From contig JABAKD010000014.1 in assembly GCA_012845835.1 (NCBI GenBank), positions 5,255,896 to 5,319,895 on the forward strand: a stretch of 64,000 bases of DNA, in the 5' to 3' direction. This document shows positions 34,401-43,609 of the stretch, piece after piece. The notes beneath the pieces were generated by a model that was given only the letters and a program-made list of their open reading frames with translations, did no database searches and was not told the DNA's origin. The DNA comes from Undaria pinnatifida. Lineage: Eukaryota > Sar > Phaeophyceae > Laminariales > Alariaceae. The position numbers were made by a program, and so were the translations under genes. Each line of letters opens with the position of its first letter. The stretch's first letter is position 1.

Positions 34401-37400
34401 CACACCCGTCCCTCCGATGTATTATGAGACGCTCCAGAGCGTATCTGTCGGGCGCGTGAGCTCGTTACCACCATCCCTTCGCTCGTGCGATAATCACAGG
34501 GGTCTGTATTGTATGGCACAGATCTTGCGCACATTTTTCGTAACGGTGAATATGGTATGGGAATATGTAAATAGGCCACCTACGATAGATCGTGATCTGT
34601 TTGGCGTGTGAACTCCTTACACCCATCCCACTGCTCGTACGTTGAAAACAGGGATCTCTGTGACACGGCACAGCATCTCGCTACGGAATATGTGGGATCT
34701 GTTCTCAGATGATCTAGATTGCGATCTGTCCGGAGCGAGCGTGTGAACTACTTACGCCCGCCTCTCCGCTCGTGCGACAAGAACAGGGATCTGTGTGATA
34801 CGGCTTTTGCAGAACATCTCTGAACGGGAATTTATAGAATCTAGACGAGCTACAGTAGATCGTATCTGTCTGGAGCGTCATTCGTTTCACCGCCCCCTCT
34901 GTTGATGCGGTGAAACGATACGTATGATACAGCTCCTGTACGACATATCGGAACTCGGCAAACATACCATATATTACAAGATGATCTACTGTAAGTCGTG
35001 ATTTTAAATAGTTATTTTGAACACGTTGTAAATTCGATAAATTGAGGGTCGATAATCATATTTGCAGCTGCGTGATACACCGGTCGCTCGTTTGTACGTA
35101 TGTATTATCCTTTGAATATATATGACTCCTACGGATGCTTTGTCCGGTGCGTGACGTCTTACACCTGTCTCTTCGCTCGTGCGATGCAAACAGGGACACC
35201 AGAACACTAGGAGCAGCTTCCTTCGTGCCACCTTTGGGGCGGAGGAGGGTCTCGTGATCGGAGGTAGCGATGATTGCAAGGTCTACGTCTGGCACCGCCG
35301 GGACACGCAGGTGAATTGTTTTTCCATCCCATATTTATTGTCTTCGCACAAAGTCGTTTCCATTTCCCTCCTTGTTCGTTAATCAGATCCGGGATCACAT
35401 AGCACGCCCTTTCCCCCCCCCCCGTTCGGTACAGTCCTTCATTTTTGTCCCGAAAAAGGCTCAGTATTTTTGCCCTTCATCCCTCGTCGAATTGTGCATA
35501 CACACCGCTGTTATTTATACGAGCAGGCGTTTTCTGTGATATTTGTTTTTTGCGAGAGAGAAAGTCCCTCGGGGGGGGGCTCGAACTCGCGAAATCGAAG
35601 TTGGTAGTTGCGAAATTTGATTGGTTGGTGTGGCTGTGAATTGGTTTAATTGGCTGGTCGGTTGGGTGAAAGGTTGTTTTGGTTGATTAGCCGACTGGTT
35701 GGTTTTTGTTGTGATGATTGGAGCCGCACTCCTCTACAGTAGGAGATTTGGCGCGATACACACCTGGGTTGGTGTAATTGATTGGTTGGTTGGTTGGTTG
35801 GTTGGTGGGAGGGTTGGTTGGTCGGTCGGTGGGTTGGTTGGTTGGTTGGTTAGTCGATTGGCTGGTTGATTGGTTGGTTGGTTGGTTAGCTGACTGGTTG
35901 GTTGGTTGGTTGGTTGGTTCGCTGGCTGTTTGGTTGGTTGGTTGGTTTGATTTTGATATTATTTTGATTGGCTGGTTGATAATCGGGTTGTTGCGGTTGT
36001 GGTTGCTTTGGTCGGTTGTTGGTTAGTTTATTCGATAGGTTGGTTGGTTTCTTTGTTGTTTGTTGAGCGAGATTTTGGGATTAAAATGGTATCGTCTGTG
36101 TCGTAAGCTCACTTTTTTGGTTGACCGGGTTTGCCCTCTGTGTTAGCGATTGGTGGGTTGATCGGTGTAGGATTTCTGTTCTTTTGATTAAAAATAATAA
36201 TTGGCATGTTTGCGATGTACCAACTTTGGTTGGGTAGAAGTTGGGTACGAAATTATATAGAATGATAGTATCGAAGCCGTCGAACGACACAATCCAAGGC
36301 CAGCCCAACCCAGCCCACACCTTGCGTGACATACGGTACTGCAGACAGCTCGACAAGACCAAACGCCTCGTAAAAATCAGCAAAAATTACGTAAGAAATA
36401 TGTTTTCCTACCATCTTTTTTAAGTGCCAACCGAATTTGTTCGTGGGTTGGTTGACCTTGGGCATCGTCGGTTTCAATTAGAACAAGAAAAAAGAAAAGT
36501 TTGGAAATCGCAAACACCCTAGTATTGACATACAGCGGTACCAGGTATGATCTGCCAGATCTAGGATCTTCGGTATTTGATACCAGGTATTTGATAATTG
36601 ACCCTTGGATGGTTGATCCTTGGTCCTTGATCTGTGATCGTTTCATGTTATTTTTATCTCGATTTTTGGATCCTGGATCATTGATTCTGAATCTTCGATC
36701 TTGGATCTTGCATCAGTGATACTGGATCTTTGATCTTGGGTCTTGGATCTTATCTAAGATCTTTAACCTTGGATCGTGGATATTTTGTTCTGATCTTGGT
36801 GATGTAATCGTTGATCGTTGGTCTATTCGTCAACTTGTAGCTGCTGTAAGCAAATATGTCGGTTGATGGTCTAGTTTTGTCCCGTCAAGGCCTCGTTAGT
36901 AATATACTGGTTTTGTACGGAGCGGTTCTTGACGGTCTAGTTTTGTCCCGTCAAGGCCTCGTTAGTAATATACTGGTTTTGTACGGAGAGGTCCTTGACG
37001 GTCTAGTTTTGTACGGAGACGCCTCGTTAGACGTAATATACTGATTTTAGTATTAAGCGGTCCTAGACGGTTGTCCATCGTAAGTCAAGAGTGCCGTCAA
37101 CCGACATCTTTGGTTGTATCATGGGCGATGGAGGGGTGTGCTCATTGATTCGTCGATGTTTTAATATATCGATCCGATGCACGGCCCTTTTTTAGTGTTA
37201 CGTTTTAGGATGGATAGGCGGATTGGATGACACGAGCTGTTGCTTGCCTCGATAGCTCCCTATCTACGATTATAATGTTTACAGCACATATAGTACGAAG
37301 GGCTCTGAAGACGTATCTGAAACAGTCAACGAAAAATCTTGACGAAGCAATTTCATCGTTTCGTGCTAGAAATAAAGTGAGTTCATGATTTTTTCCATAG

Positions 37401-38071
37401 AGAGGGACACGATAAATAATACGTTTTGTAGATGTATCACAACTGCCGCTCCCCTGCTCATAGCGCAGCGTGGCGGTGCTGGGATGCAGTGCGCTGCGGC
37501 GCGGCTACCAGGTATTGCGTCGAGATGCTAGTGGTTCCCAGACAGCCTGAACTATTGCAATAACCCGCGTCCTGCTGTTGCTTGCATCTTACTCGTCGTT
37601 TCGCTCGTGTTCTCGCAGCTGCTGCAATGAAACCCGAAGATAAGCGGCTTATCTGCTGCTGAGTGCGCCTTACCCTGTCGCTCATTCGTCTCGTTCGTAT
37701 CCCCACAGCTGCTGCACTCGAATCGGGAAAAACCCCGCTTTTCTGCTGTTTCGTGCTTCCTCTATAAAAACTGCTACTCGCCGTTTCGCTCGTATCTACG
37801 GAGCTGCTGCACTCAAAGCCGAAAATAACCCGGGTTTTTTTTTTCTCTTTTTTGTTTGCGTGTGTTTCCCATACAGTCTAAAATCTGAAAACAACCCGCT
37901 CTGTGCTGTTGCGTGCACCCTATCCTGTCGCTCGTCACTTCGCTCGTATGTATCCTCACAGCTGCTGCACGCGCTCCCCGGACACTCTGGCACGGTCTAC
38001 AGAGGTACCTGGAACGCGAAGCAGGGGCTGCTGGCCACTTGCTCAGAAGACGGGACTGTTCGAACATGGTG
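25475..38071 (+). CDS. LisH-CTLH protein with seven-bladed WD40 propeller, multi-exon
   Basis: Exons read directly: 25475-25585, 27053-27184, 28084-28301, 28955-29075, 30372-about 30560, about 30900-31063, 31904-32064, 32825-32967, 33977-34103, 35194-35310, 37962-38071. Phases agree at every junction except the G-rich one near 30.6-30.9 kb, which is unresolved. Exons 1-2 give a LisH-like helix pair ([10 protein letters not shown]) and the start of CTLH (ATLEGDW). Exons 3-4 complete CTLH, ending [14 protein letters not shown] as in WDR26 and SMU1. Exons 5-11 give blades with GH..V and LW or TW signatures; the final blade ends [11 protein letters not shown]26-type proteins scaffold the CTLH/GID ubiquitin ligase and SMU1 acts in splicing; which role applies is unknown. 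The start codon lies upstream. A stop at 38073-38075 would end the protein at TWW, but the GTAAGT donor at 38072 suggests one more short exon. Confidence 0.8.
27634..28083 (+). pseudogene. Decoy copies of the CTLH exon 3 start
   Basis: Bases 27780-27849 copy the first 70 bases of the exon at 28084 (residues [20 protein letters not shown]) with roughly ten changes, then run into poly-C. Two shorter copies of its acceptor zone are at 27634-27655 (AAACCCAGGGATACCCAGA) and 27950-27975 (GAAACCCAGGAGTACCTACG). Each is preceded by the same intron tail (ACTCCCGAAAACNCTA). Only the copy at 28084 continues into the rest of CTLH and a GTGAGC donor. Confidence 0.75.
29190..29270. repeat. 26-bp tandem repeat in intron 4
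   Basis: Three copies of TTGTTCCCTGTGGCCATAGG plus ACCCC or ACCTC lie in a row. The flanks (CTTGGGGTCACTCGCCGCGC on the left, TAACGTGTTTTCGTCGGAGA on the right) recur beside the 74-bp arrays near 47.7-47.9 kb, so this intron holds a larger composite element. Confidence 0.7.
29388..29836 (+). repeat. 74-bp minisatellite array 1, intron 4 of the WD40 gene
   Basis: About six units lie in tandem. Each contains TAGCCTTGATCAGAGGTATA, CCCTTTTTTGGCTTTGACCC and GGTAGTGAAAATTGGGGGTA, then CCCCCCTACTACCG. Units differ by single bases and small indels. The same unit forms arrays at 47232-47722 (opposite orientation) and 48841-49344 (same orientation). GGGGGTACCCCCC is a palindrome in every unit. Confidence 0.85.
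31402..31667. mobile_element. GACGCGTGC TIR element, copy 2, in intron 6 of the WD40 gene
   Basis: The left end is GGTGCTACACGATAGAGGTG and the right end CTACCTCTATCGTGGCACGC, then GTC. The interior shows CCGACGATTTTGGGTTAAGG and AGCCCCGTCAT, the reverse orientation relative to the 20944 copy. The extreme left six bases are degraded. It is followed by a CAA/CAC-rich tract (31720-31850) and a poly-C run before the next exon. Confidence 0.75.
32209..32586 (+). pseudogene. Two decayed copies of the blade-3 exon
   Basis: The exon at 31904-32064 (ending [19 protein letters not shown]) is followed by two related copies. Copy 32209-32313 reads [19 protein letters not shown], then RLYNVEANQ, with a weakened donor and an acceptor in the wrong phase. 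Copy 32471-32586 reads [11 protein letters not shown], then an in-frame stop, then [20 protein letters not shown], with a GTGCGT donor. Only the first copy joins exons 6 and 8 in frame, so the others look like pseudo-exons. Confidence 0.75.
33150..33918 (+). pseudogene. Array of five decoy copies of the blade-5 exon start
   Basis: Copies begin after an AG at 33150, 33324, 33457 and 33739, with a degraded one near 33874-33918; the true exon starts at 33977. They read [19 protein letters not shown] (after an immediate TAA), [35 protein letters not shown] and [16 protein letters not shown], against [19 protein letters not shown] in the true exon. Each copy keeps the intron tail (TACGAATATCGATTTTCACAG-like), then switches within or after CACGGTCC to a C-rich tract containing CCCGTATAC. 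Only the last copy continues to the end of the blade and a donor. Confidence 0.85.
34258..35193 (+). repeat. Intron satellite of decoy acceptors before the blade-6 exon
   Basis: About five imperfect units of 110-150 bases carry a 3'-splice-like end: CGTTTGTGCGATGAAATCAG|GGATCT, CGCTCGTGCGATAATCACAG|GGGTCT, TGCTCGTACGTTGAAAACAG|GGATCT and CGCTCGTGCGACAAGAACAG|GGATCT. The true acceptor is the last one, CGCTCGTGCGATGCAAACAG|GGACACC at 35193. A further unit near 34880-34920 is degraded. The rest of each unit contains GATCTGT words like those of the GGACAGATC element. Confidence 0.8.
35765..36060. repeat. (TTGG)n microsatellite in the last intron
   Basis: Long runs of TTGG are interrupted by CTGG, TCGG and TTGA variants. 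The Trp/Leu/Val/Gly reading frame across it is an artefact of the tetranucleotide. Confidence 0.85.
36560..36800. repeat. GATCTTGGATCTTGGATC degenerate repeat
   Basis: Bases 36560-36790 are built from GATCTTGG, GATCCTTG and TTGATC words of 7-9 bases in irregular order. No coding function is visible. It lies in the last intron of the WD40 gene. Confidence 0.65.
36850..37112. mobile_element. MITE-like element with ATGTCGGTTG ends, copy 2
   Basis: The left end is ATGTCGGTTGATGGTCTAGT and the right end GTGCCGTCAACCGACATCTT, then TGG. The interior has three tandem units of about 68 bases (GTCTAGTTTTGTCCCGTCAA, GGCCTCGTTAGTAATATACT and GGTTTTGTACGGAG). The right flank CCGACATCTTTGG is the exact complement of the left end of the 1471 copy, so the terminal repeats are at least 13 bp. 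Confidence 0.7.
37540..37961 (+). repeat. Tandem decoy acceptors before the blade-7 exon
   Basis: Units of about 95-110 bases repeat the intron end and first codons of the next exon: TCGCTCGTGTTCTCGCAG|CTGCTGCAA (37618), TCGTTCGTATCCCCACAG|CTGCTGCAC and TCGCTCGTATCTACGGAG|CTGCTGCAC. The true junction is GTATGTATCCTCACAG|CTGCTGCACGCG at 37961. Each decoy is followed by AAACCCGAAGATAAGC-like sequence instead of the [11 protein letters not shown] coding stretch. Confidence 0.8.
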
Positions 38072-38834
38072 GTAAGTGAGGGCAGGGGGGCAGGGAGGGG
38101 GGGGGGGGGGAGAAAGTGGGGGAGGAGGGAGGGAGGGGGGCAGAGGTGGGGTTGGGGAGAATGGGGAAGAGGGGAAGGGGGAGGGGGAGAGGGGGGAGAT
38201 GCTGTGATTGTCGTTGCCGTGCCCTCACGGAGTCTTTACGGCGTACTGTTGCAGACGGTCTGATAGGATCGCTGGGGGGCGCTGCAGTTGAGACGGTTTG
38301 TTCGTTGTTTTGTTGTGTATGAGGCACCTTTTTTGGCGCTTTGCTTCAGGGATGTACGTTACGGCACACTTGCGGAACTTGTTAGTGGAAATTACGGGAA
38401 ATCAGCCCTTCTTGTTACGAGCGGCTGCTACGGCAAGAAAACGGGGATGAAAATTAACATGCCCCGGTTTTTCCCATCTAACCATGATAAAATCACTAAA
38501 AATGAGAAAAAAATCGCGAGTAATGAATAAAAATGTGTGCACGCGTGTACAACCGCTTATGCTCTATGAGCAGATGGTCAAGCGTCACGTATAAAAGGTA
38601 CCACTCTTGCATATTATAGGTTTGGCGTCATGCCAACGTATCACACCAACCAGCTGATACCAACTGCCGCAATGGGTAAAGCCGACGGCAGTGTCCGAAT
38701 ATTTATAGACTGTTCTAAAGAATCAGGCCTATGATACAAGGCGCTGCTGCTATGATACGATGCTATATTATATCCATGGGGTTTCCACTAAATATGGAGG
38801 TTGTTTCTTACCGGGGATTGGGGACACAATTCTG
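38072..38834. other. Downstream of WD40 gene; possible last exon not proven
   Basis: Bases 38085-38200 are G-rich. An AG at 38260 followed by ACGG would give an immediate TGA if joined to the phase-2 donor at 38071. An AG near 38621 followed by GTTTGGCG would extend the frame about 40 codons. Neither can be preferred by eye. No other gene is visible. Confidence 0.35.
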
Positions 38835-39009
38835 TTACGTCACGCTATACCTACAATGGGATCCGAAGGGTGCGCCAGCTAGCGTTGGGCTGCGAAAGCA
38901 ACTGAGTTAAATCGGCACACGACGCGTATGAAAATACGTGGGAGTGTGGTGTGCTAAAGCTTTATTTTCCCCATCCGCCGGAGGATGGAAAAAAAAAAGA
39001 AAAAAAAAA
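38835..39009 (+). mobile_element. SINE-like element family B, copy 2
   Basis: This forward copy runs from GTTACGTCACGCTATACCTA through GGGTGCGCCAGCTAGCGTTG and CCCCATCCGCCGGAGGATGG into an A-rich tail (38987-39009). Compared with 58840-59015 there are scattered substitutions and one short indel. Confidence 0.75.
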
Positions 39010-39224
39010 TGTGGAAGAAAATGTTACGCACGGCGGACCATCGTTACGCAAAATGACGTGTTACGCCGTAACGTACCTCCATGCTTTGCTTATTTCGCAA
39101 TAAAGAGGTTTTCGAGGATAACATTCCCATCACCCCTACCAGGTATATCGCACGCCCTACCGATATAGACGATTAATATGAATGCGCTCATCGTTTTTTT
39201 CAGGGCCTTTCACGGGTCAGACCA

Positions 39225-39315
39225 CTTCTCGCGGGTTGGGTCGGGTTGGGTCGGGTCGGGTCGGGATAGGGTAACCGGCCCCGCTCCGACCCGACCCGAC
39301 CCGACCCGTGAGATT
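39225..39315. repeat. GGGTCGGGTTGGG tract with inverted CCGACCCGACCC partner
   Basis: Bases 39236-39266 are GGGTTGGGTCGGGTTGGGTC-type and 39285-39308 are the complementary CCGACCCGACCCGACCCGAC, separated by about 18 bases. A similar pair lies at 51437-51525. The sequence could fold into a hairpin, and the G-rich strand could form a G-quadruplex. Confidence 0.7.
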
Positions 39316-39489
39316 TCGATCACCTCCCGATCCGGCTGGATCCGCGTTTTTTTTATAACCTCCTGACCCTTAGTCATAACCCGTGAAAACCCCCGTTATT
39401 TTTTGTGGCGCTGCATGGGTCGCAAAAGGCGAACACACACCCACACATGCATGCAAGGCCTGTGATACAAAACACATGCGATTAGGTAT

Positions 39490-39705
39490 CTGGTACAGGT
39501 ACAGGACTACCTTATCCTATAACAGGTACAGGACTACCTTGTCCTATAACAGGTACAGGACTACCTTATCCTATAACAGGTACACGACTACCTTATCCTA
39601 TAACAGGTACAGGACTACCTTATCCTAGAACAGGTACAGGACTACCTTATCTTAGAACATACCTTATCCTATTACAGGTACAGGACTACCTTATCCTGTT
39701 TACAG
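39490..39705. repeat. 27-bp tandem repeat, about seven units
   Basis: The unit is ACAGGTACAGGACTACCTTA plus TCCTATA. Copies are nearly identical (TTGTCC, TCTTAG and CACG variants), with one partial unit near 39655. It lies in non-coding DNA. Confidence 0.85.
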
Positions 39706-39819
39706 ATGTTTTCTTAGTCACCTTGCATAGGCGGCTCCGCACAACGGTACAGCGCAGTAGTGGTCCATCTGTAGCGCCGGTATATACCACACCCCGGACA
39801 ATAGCCTATTGAATATGCC

Positions 39820-40080
39820 TGTTCAATGCCAATAGGTTGGGGTATTGAATATCGATACCTATTGACACGTTCGATAGGTATGCGAATTTGTCGATCGATA
39901 CCAATCGCTTGGACCAATAGGTCCAGAAAAATTGGTACAATAGGCTATTGTTCTTAAGATAGGTGTGTGAATGTGTCTATCGATACCTATTTCTTCGACC
40001 AATAGGTTCTGATAAATCGGCACAATACGCTACCGTCCTTACAATAGTTATGTCGCACTGTCGATCGAAAAACATAATTA
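39820..40080. repeat. Degenerate repeat of ATACCTATTG / CAATAGGTAT words
   Basis: Three diverged units contain a TCGATCGATACC or TCGATACCTATT core with ACCAATAGGT beside it. Two more are at 41130-41225 (GTGTCGATCGATACCTATTG, GGTCGATCGATATCTATTG). The words are partly palindromic. Confidence 0.6.
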
Positions 40081-40425
40081 ATTACCATTTTCTAGGTCCG
40101 ACCACTTTCGTTTTTTGGACTTTTGGGCTGTACAGACTTCCAAAGCTGCAGCTGCTGCTGGACCCTTCGAACAGCTCCCGCAGCTGCTGGGCCATTCGAA
40201 CGGCTGTCCCAGAACGTCAAAACGTCAGCTATGTTTTGTAATTTCAATGCTGGCGGTGGTGATTAAGGCTGCAAATGTTTCATCAGCTGCTGCTGCCGTT
40301 CATTTTTTCCCCCCTATCCGCTGTTGCTCACAACGTCAGCAGATTACTTGGTGCTGAATTTTTATCGCTATACCGCAGCGCTGTCGCCAAAGCTTCCAGC
40401 GCCACCGCCAGCACCCCCGCGCCGC

Positions 40426-40459
<34 letters not shown>

Positions 40460-41302
40460 ACTGCTGTTGGTGTCTATACTGCGTAAGTTTTTGAAGGTAA
40501 AAAATCGCTGTCTGTGGTCATGACCTCGCCTAGCCTATCTTCCTTGCTGAATACTCGTTCCATGGCGGAGTACCTATGCGTGGGGAGCATGGGAGGGAGG
40601 GAGCTGGCTGTGATAATGGCACTAGTGCTATCTGTGACTGGGCACCTTAGGGGAAGGCGCTCGAGTGCCGGCTGCGGAGGTCGCCGTTGCTGCATCAACG
40701 TGTTGCGCGAACTCGCATCGTTTGTTTCAGATCGCCCAACACAGCTGCAGCTTCGAGTATTTATTTACACCAAGACAGCAGTCAAATCGCACATACATCA
40801 AAAAGTACCAGCAAATTGTTGCACATGGCCGGTCACCCATCGACCAGTCAGTGTATTTTCCAAGAAGATCTGGAAACACCTGGTAGGCTACAACAGCATC
40901 AGATCACCATAATTTATCTGGGCTGTCCTTACAGCAGTAGGATCACAAATACATACCTTCCTTATTTCCGATACTACACCTTATTTCCGATACTACACCC
41001 GAATCAATTACATTGCAATATAGCTCATGCTCTATCTGCCGTAAGGATGCGGGCGAACGCACGGGGGTGCAAAATGCAAAAAAAATCATCCGCCCCTTGC
41101 GTCACCCTGCCTCCGAAGGGGAAGCTTGTACCTATTACTGTGACCAATTGGTACGTGAAAGTGTCGATCGATACCTATTGTTTGGCCAAAAAGTATGTGA
41201 AATGGTCGATCGATATCTATTGCTATGAGCAGTAGGTAAAAAGCCCTGCAGACTGCCACTATTAATACTGATTGTCCCCATCTGTGCCAAGCGATTTTGC
41301 AG
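40081..41302. other. No confirmed gene; one weak exon candidate
   Basis: Bases 40735-40881 form an open segment (IAQHSCSFEYLFTPRQQSNR onward) between TTTCAG and a GTAGGC donor. It cannot be joined in frame to the exon at 41303 and has no recognised domain. A CTG microsatellite lies at 40425-40460. Confidence 0.3.
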
Positions 41303-41473
41303 GTGCAACAGCCGGAAACCGGCACTTTAGAGGAACAACTACGTTACGTGGGCGTCATTGTACGTTGTAACCCCCCCTCTCCCCCCCCTGTGTACTTCCT
41401 TCCCTAGGTCGAACTCCTTGTGAGGTGCCAGGATATGGGTGACTGTCGGGATTTTTCGAACGAGCTCGTTAAG
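41303..41473 (+). CDS. Orphan exon pair of an unidentified gene
   Basis: TTTTGCAG precedes 41303-41359 (VQQPETGTLEEQLRYVGVI). A 48-base intron with GTACGT donor and CCCTAG acceptor follows, then 41408-41473 (VELLVRCQDMGDCRDFSNEL, VK). Both junctions are phase 0 and the joined peptide reads as an amphipathic helical segment. The right end is uncertain because the frame soon enters the 160-bp satellite, which begins around 41500. A candidate last exon (NDLNCRLFVEGIAL then stop) lies far off at 46530-46575 but does not join in phase. I do not recognise the protein. Confidence 0.4.
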
Positions 41474-41499
41474 GTCGCCGGGATCCCACTGCTGTGTAC

Positions 41500-43400
41500 C
41501 GGTGGGCATGGGGACGTTCAGAGTATGGAATGCCTCCAGGGGTGTTTCTGGTAGGGTATATACTCAAGGATACCCGAGTACCAAACCTGGTTGTTATGAT
41601 CATACCCGGGTATATACCCGGGTATCTCCGGGGCATGTACCCTACTAAATACGCTCTTGCGGGCGTGGGAATATTCAGAGTAAGGAATCGTTCCAAGCGT
41701 GTGTCTTGTAGCATATACACTCAAGGGTACACGGGTACCAAACCTGGATGGTACTATCATACCCGGGTATATACCCGGGTATCTACGGAGAGAGTACCCT
41801 GCTAAACACCCCTTGTGGGCATGCGGTGGTTCAGAGTAAGGAACCCTTCCAAGGGCGTGTCTAGCAGGTGTATACTATTTTTACCAAAACTGATTGTGGT
41901 TACTCGTATAATACCCGGGTAGATACTCGAGTTTATACCCGGGTGTCTCCGAAGAATGTACCCTAGTGAACACACCCTTGTGGACACGGGGTGGTTCAGA
42001 GTAATGCTTCCAAGCGTGTTTCTAGTAGGGTATGTATTGTGGGGTACCCGGGTCCCAAACCTGGTTGTCATGATAATACCCTGGTAGATATGTACACGGG
42101 TCCAGAAATGTACCGTACTAAGGACACCGTGATGGATATGGGGTGGTTGAGAATAATGCAAAGCTTCCAAGGGTACCTGGTATATATTAACCAAGTACCA
42201 AACCTAGCTGTTATGATCTTTTCTGTGTGTATACCCGGATATCTCCAGATAATGTACCCTACTAGACACCCTTGTGGGCATGGGGTGGTTCAGCGTAAGA
42301 GATGCTCCCAAGCGTGTGTCTAGTAGAGTGTATACTCTGAAGTAACCGGGTACCATACCTGGTTGTGATGATCATATCCGGGTATTCATACCCGTGTGGA
42401 TACCCGACTATCTCCAGAAGTATCTCCAGAAAACGTACTCTACTAAACACCCATTCATGGGTATGAGGTGGTTCAGAATAAGGAATGCTTCCAAGGGTGT
42501 GTCTAGAGTATATGCTCAAGGGTAACCGGGTACCAAATCCGGTTGCTACGATAATACCCGGGTATATACACAGGTATCCCCAGAAAATGTGCTCAGCTAA
42601 ACACACGCTTGGTGGCATGGGGCGGTTCAGAGTAGTGACGCGTGCTACAATAGAGGTATCACTTTTCGTCTGAAATGGTTTCTGACTGGCGGGGCTCCTT
42701 AACCCAAAATGGTCGGAAATAGGCATTTTTTTTGTTCATTGTTCTCGTTGTGTATCTAGGCCATTTTTGTTTTATCCAGCAGCATTTTTTTTTCTTCTCC
42801 AAATCAGTATTTGGGAGAGGTCCCTTAAGCTCCCAAATTCTGGAACCCTCAGAGAAAAAGTGGTGTATGCACCTCTATCGTAGAAGGGGTCTACCCCCTC
42901 TATCGTAGAAGGGGTCTACCCCGTCTATCGTACAAGGGGTCTACCCCGTCTATCGTAGAAGGGGTCTACCCTCTCTATCGTTGAAGGGGTCTACCCCCTC
43001 TATCGTAGAATGGGTCTACCCCCTCTATCGTAGAAGGGGCCTACCCCCTCTATCGTAGGAGTTTACCCACCTCTATCGTAGCACGCGTCTACAGTAGTGA
43101 ATGCTTCCAATGGTGTGTGTCGTACGGTATTTACTCGGTTTTACCCAGGAAAACCCCCGGGTGTCTCCAAACAACATATTTACCCTACTAATCACACGCT
43201 TGTGGGTATGGGATGGTTCAAAGAAGTGCTTCCAAGGGTGTCTAGTAGGATATATACTCAAGGATCCCCGGGTACCAAACCTATTTGTTAGATCACACTC
43301 GGGGAGATACCGGGGTATGTGATGATACCCGGGTAGATATCCGGGTATGTGAAGCCTGGGTAGATACCCGGGTATCTCCAGAGAGTGTACCCTACTACAA
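41500..43400. repeat. About 160-bp satellite with CCCGGG palindromes
   Basis: Seven or more diverged units cover 41500-42636 and two more cover 43090-43400. Each has GTTCAGAGTAAGGAATGCTT, CCAAGGGTGTGTCTAGTAGG, ACTCAAGGGTACCCGGGTAC, CAAACCTGGTTGT.ATGATC, and then a palindrome such as TACCCGGGTATATACCCGGG followed by TATCTCCAGA.AATGTACCC. Frames through it are satellite artefacts. A TIR element interrupts the array at 42637-43089. Confidence 0.85.
42637..43089. mobile_element. TIR element copy 3 with amplified right terminus
   Basis: The left end GACGCGTGCTACAATAGAGG and interior (TGGCGGGGCTCCTTAACCCA, GTTGTGTATCTAGGCCA) match the family up to about 42885. There the right-end word CCTCTATCGTAGAAGGGGTC is repeated about eight times (24-bp unit) until a normal end CTATCGTAGCACGCGTC at 43089. 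It sits inside the 160-bp satellite: TTCAGAGTAGT is left of it and ACAGTAGTGAATGCTTCC right of it, consistent with a short target duplication including AGTAGT. Confidence 0.8.
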
Positions 43401-43609
43401 GTAAACACTCGCTGGAATGGTTTATATGGCAAGGGACTGGAGGTCCCTCTTTGCTGCCGTTTGAGTAGTGCCGGTCGCCCGCTATAGTATCTGTGAAATA
43501 GTTTGGCACAGATGGAAAAAATCGGTCGTGGTAGTATGCGGAGTAGTGCCGGTTGCCGCTACAGTGCCGATATTTCCTGCTGGCGCATACCGGCACTACA
43601 GAGGGGCCA

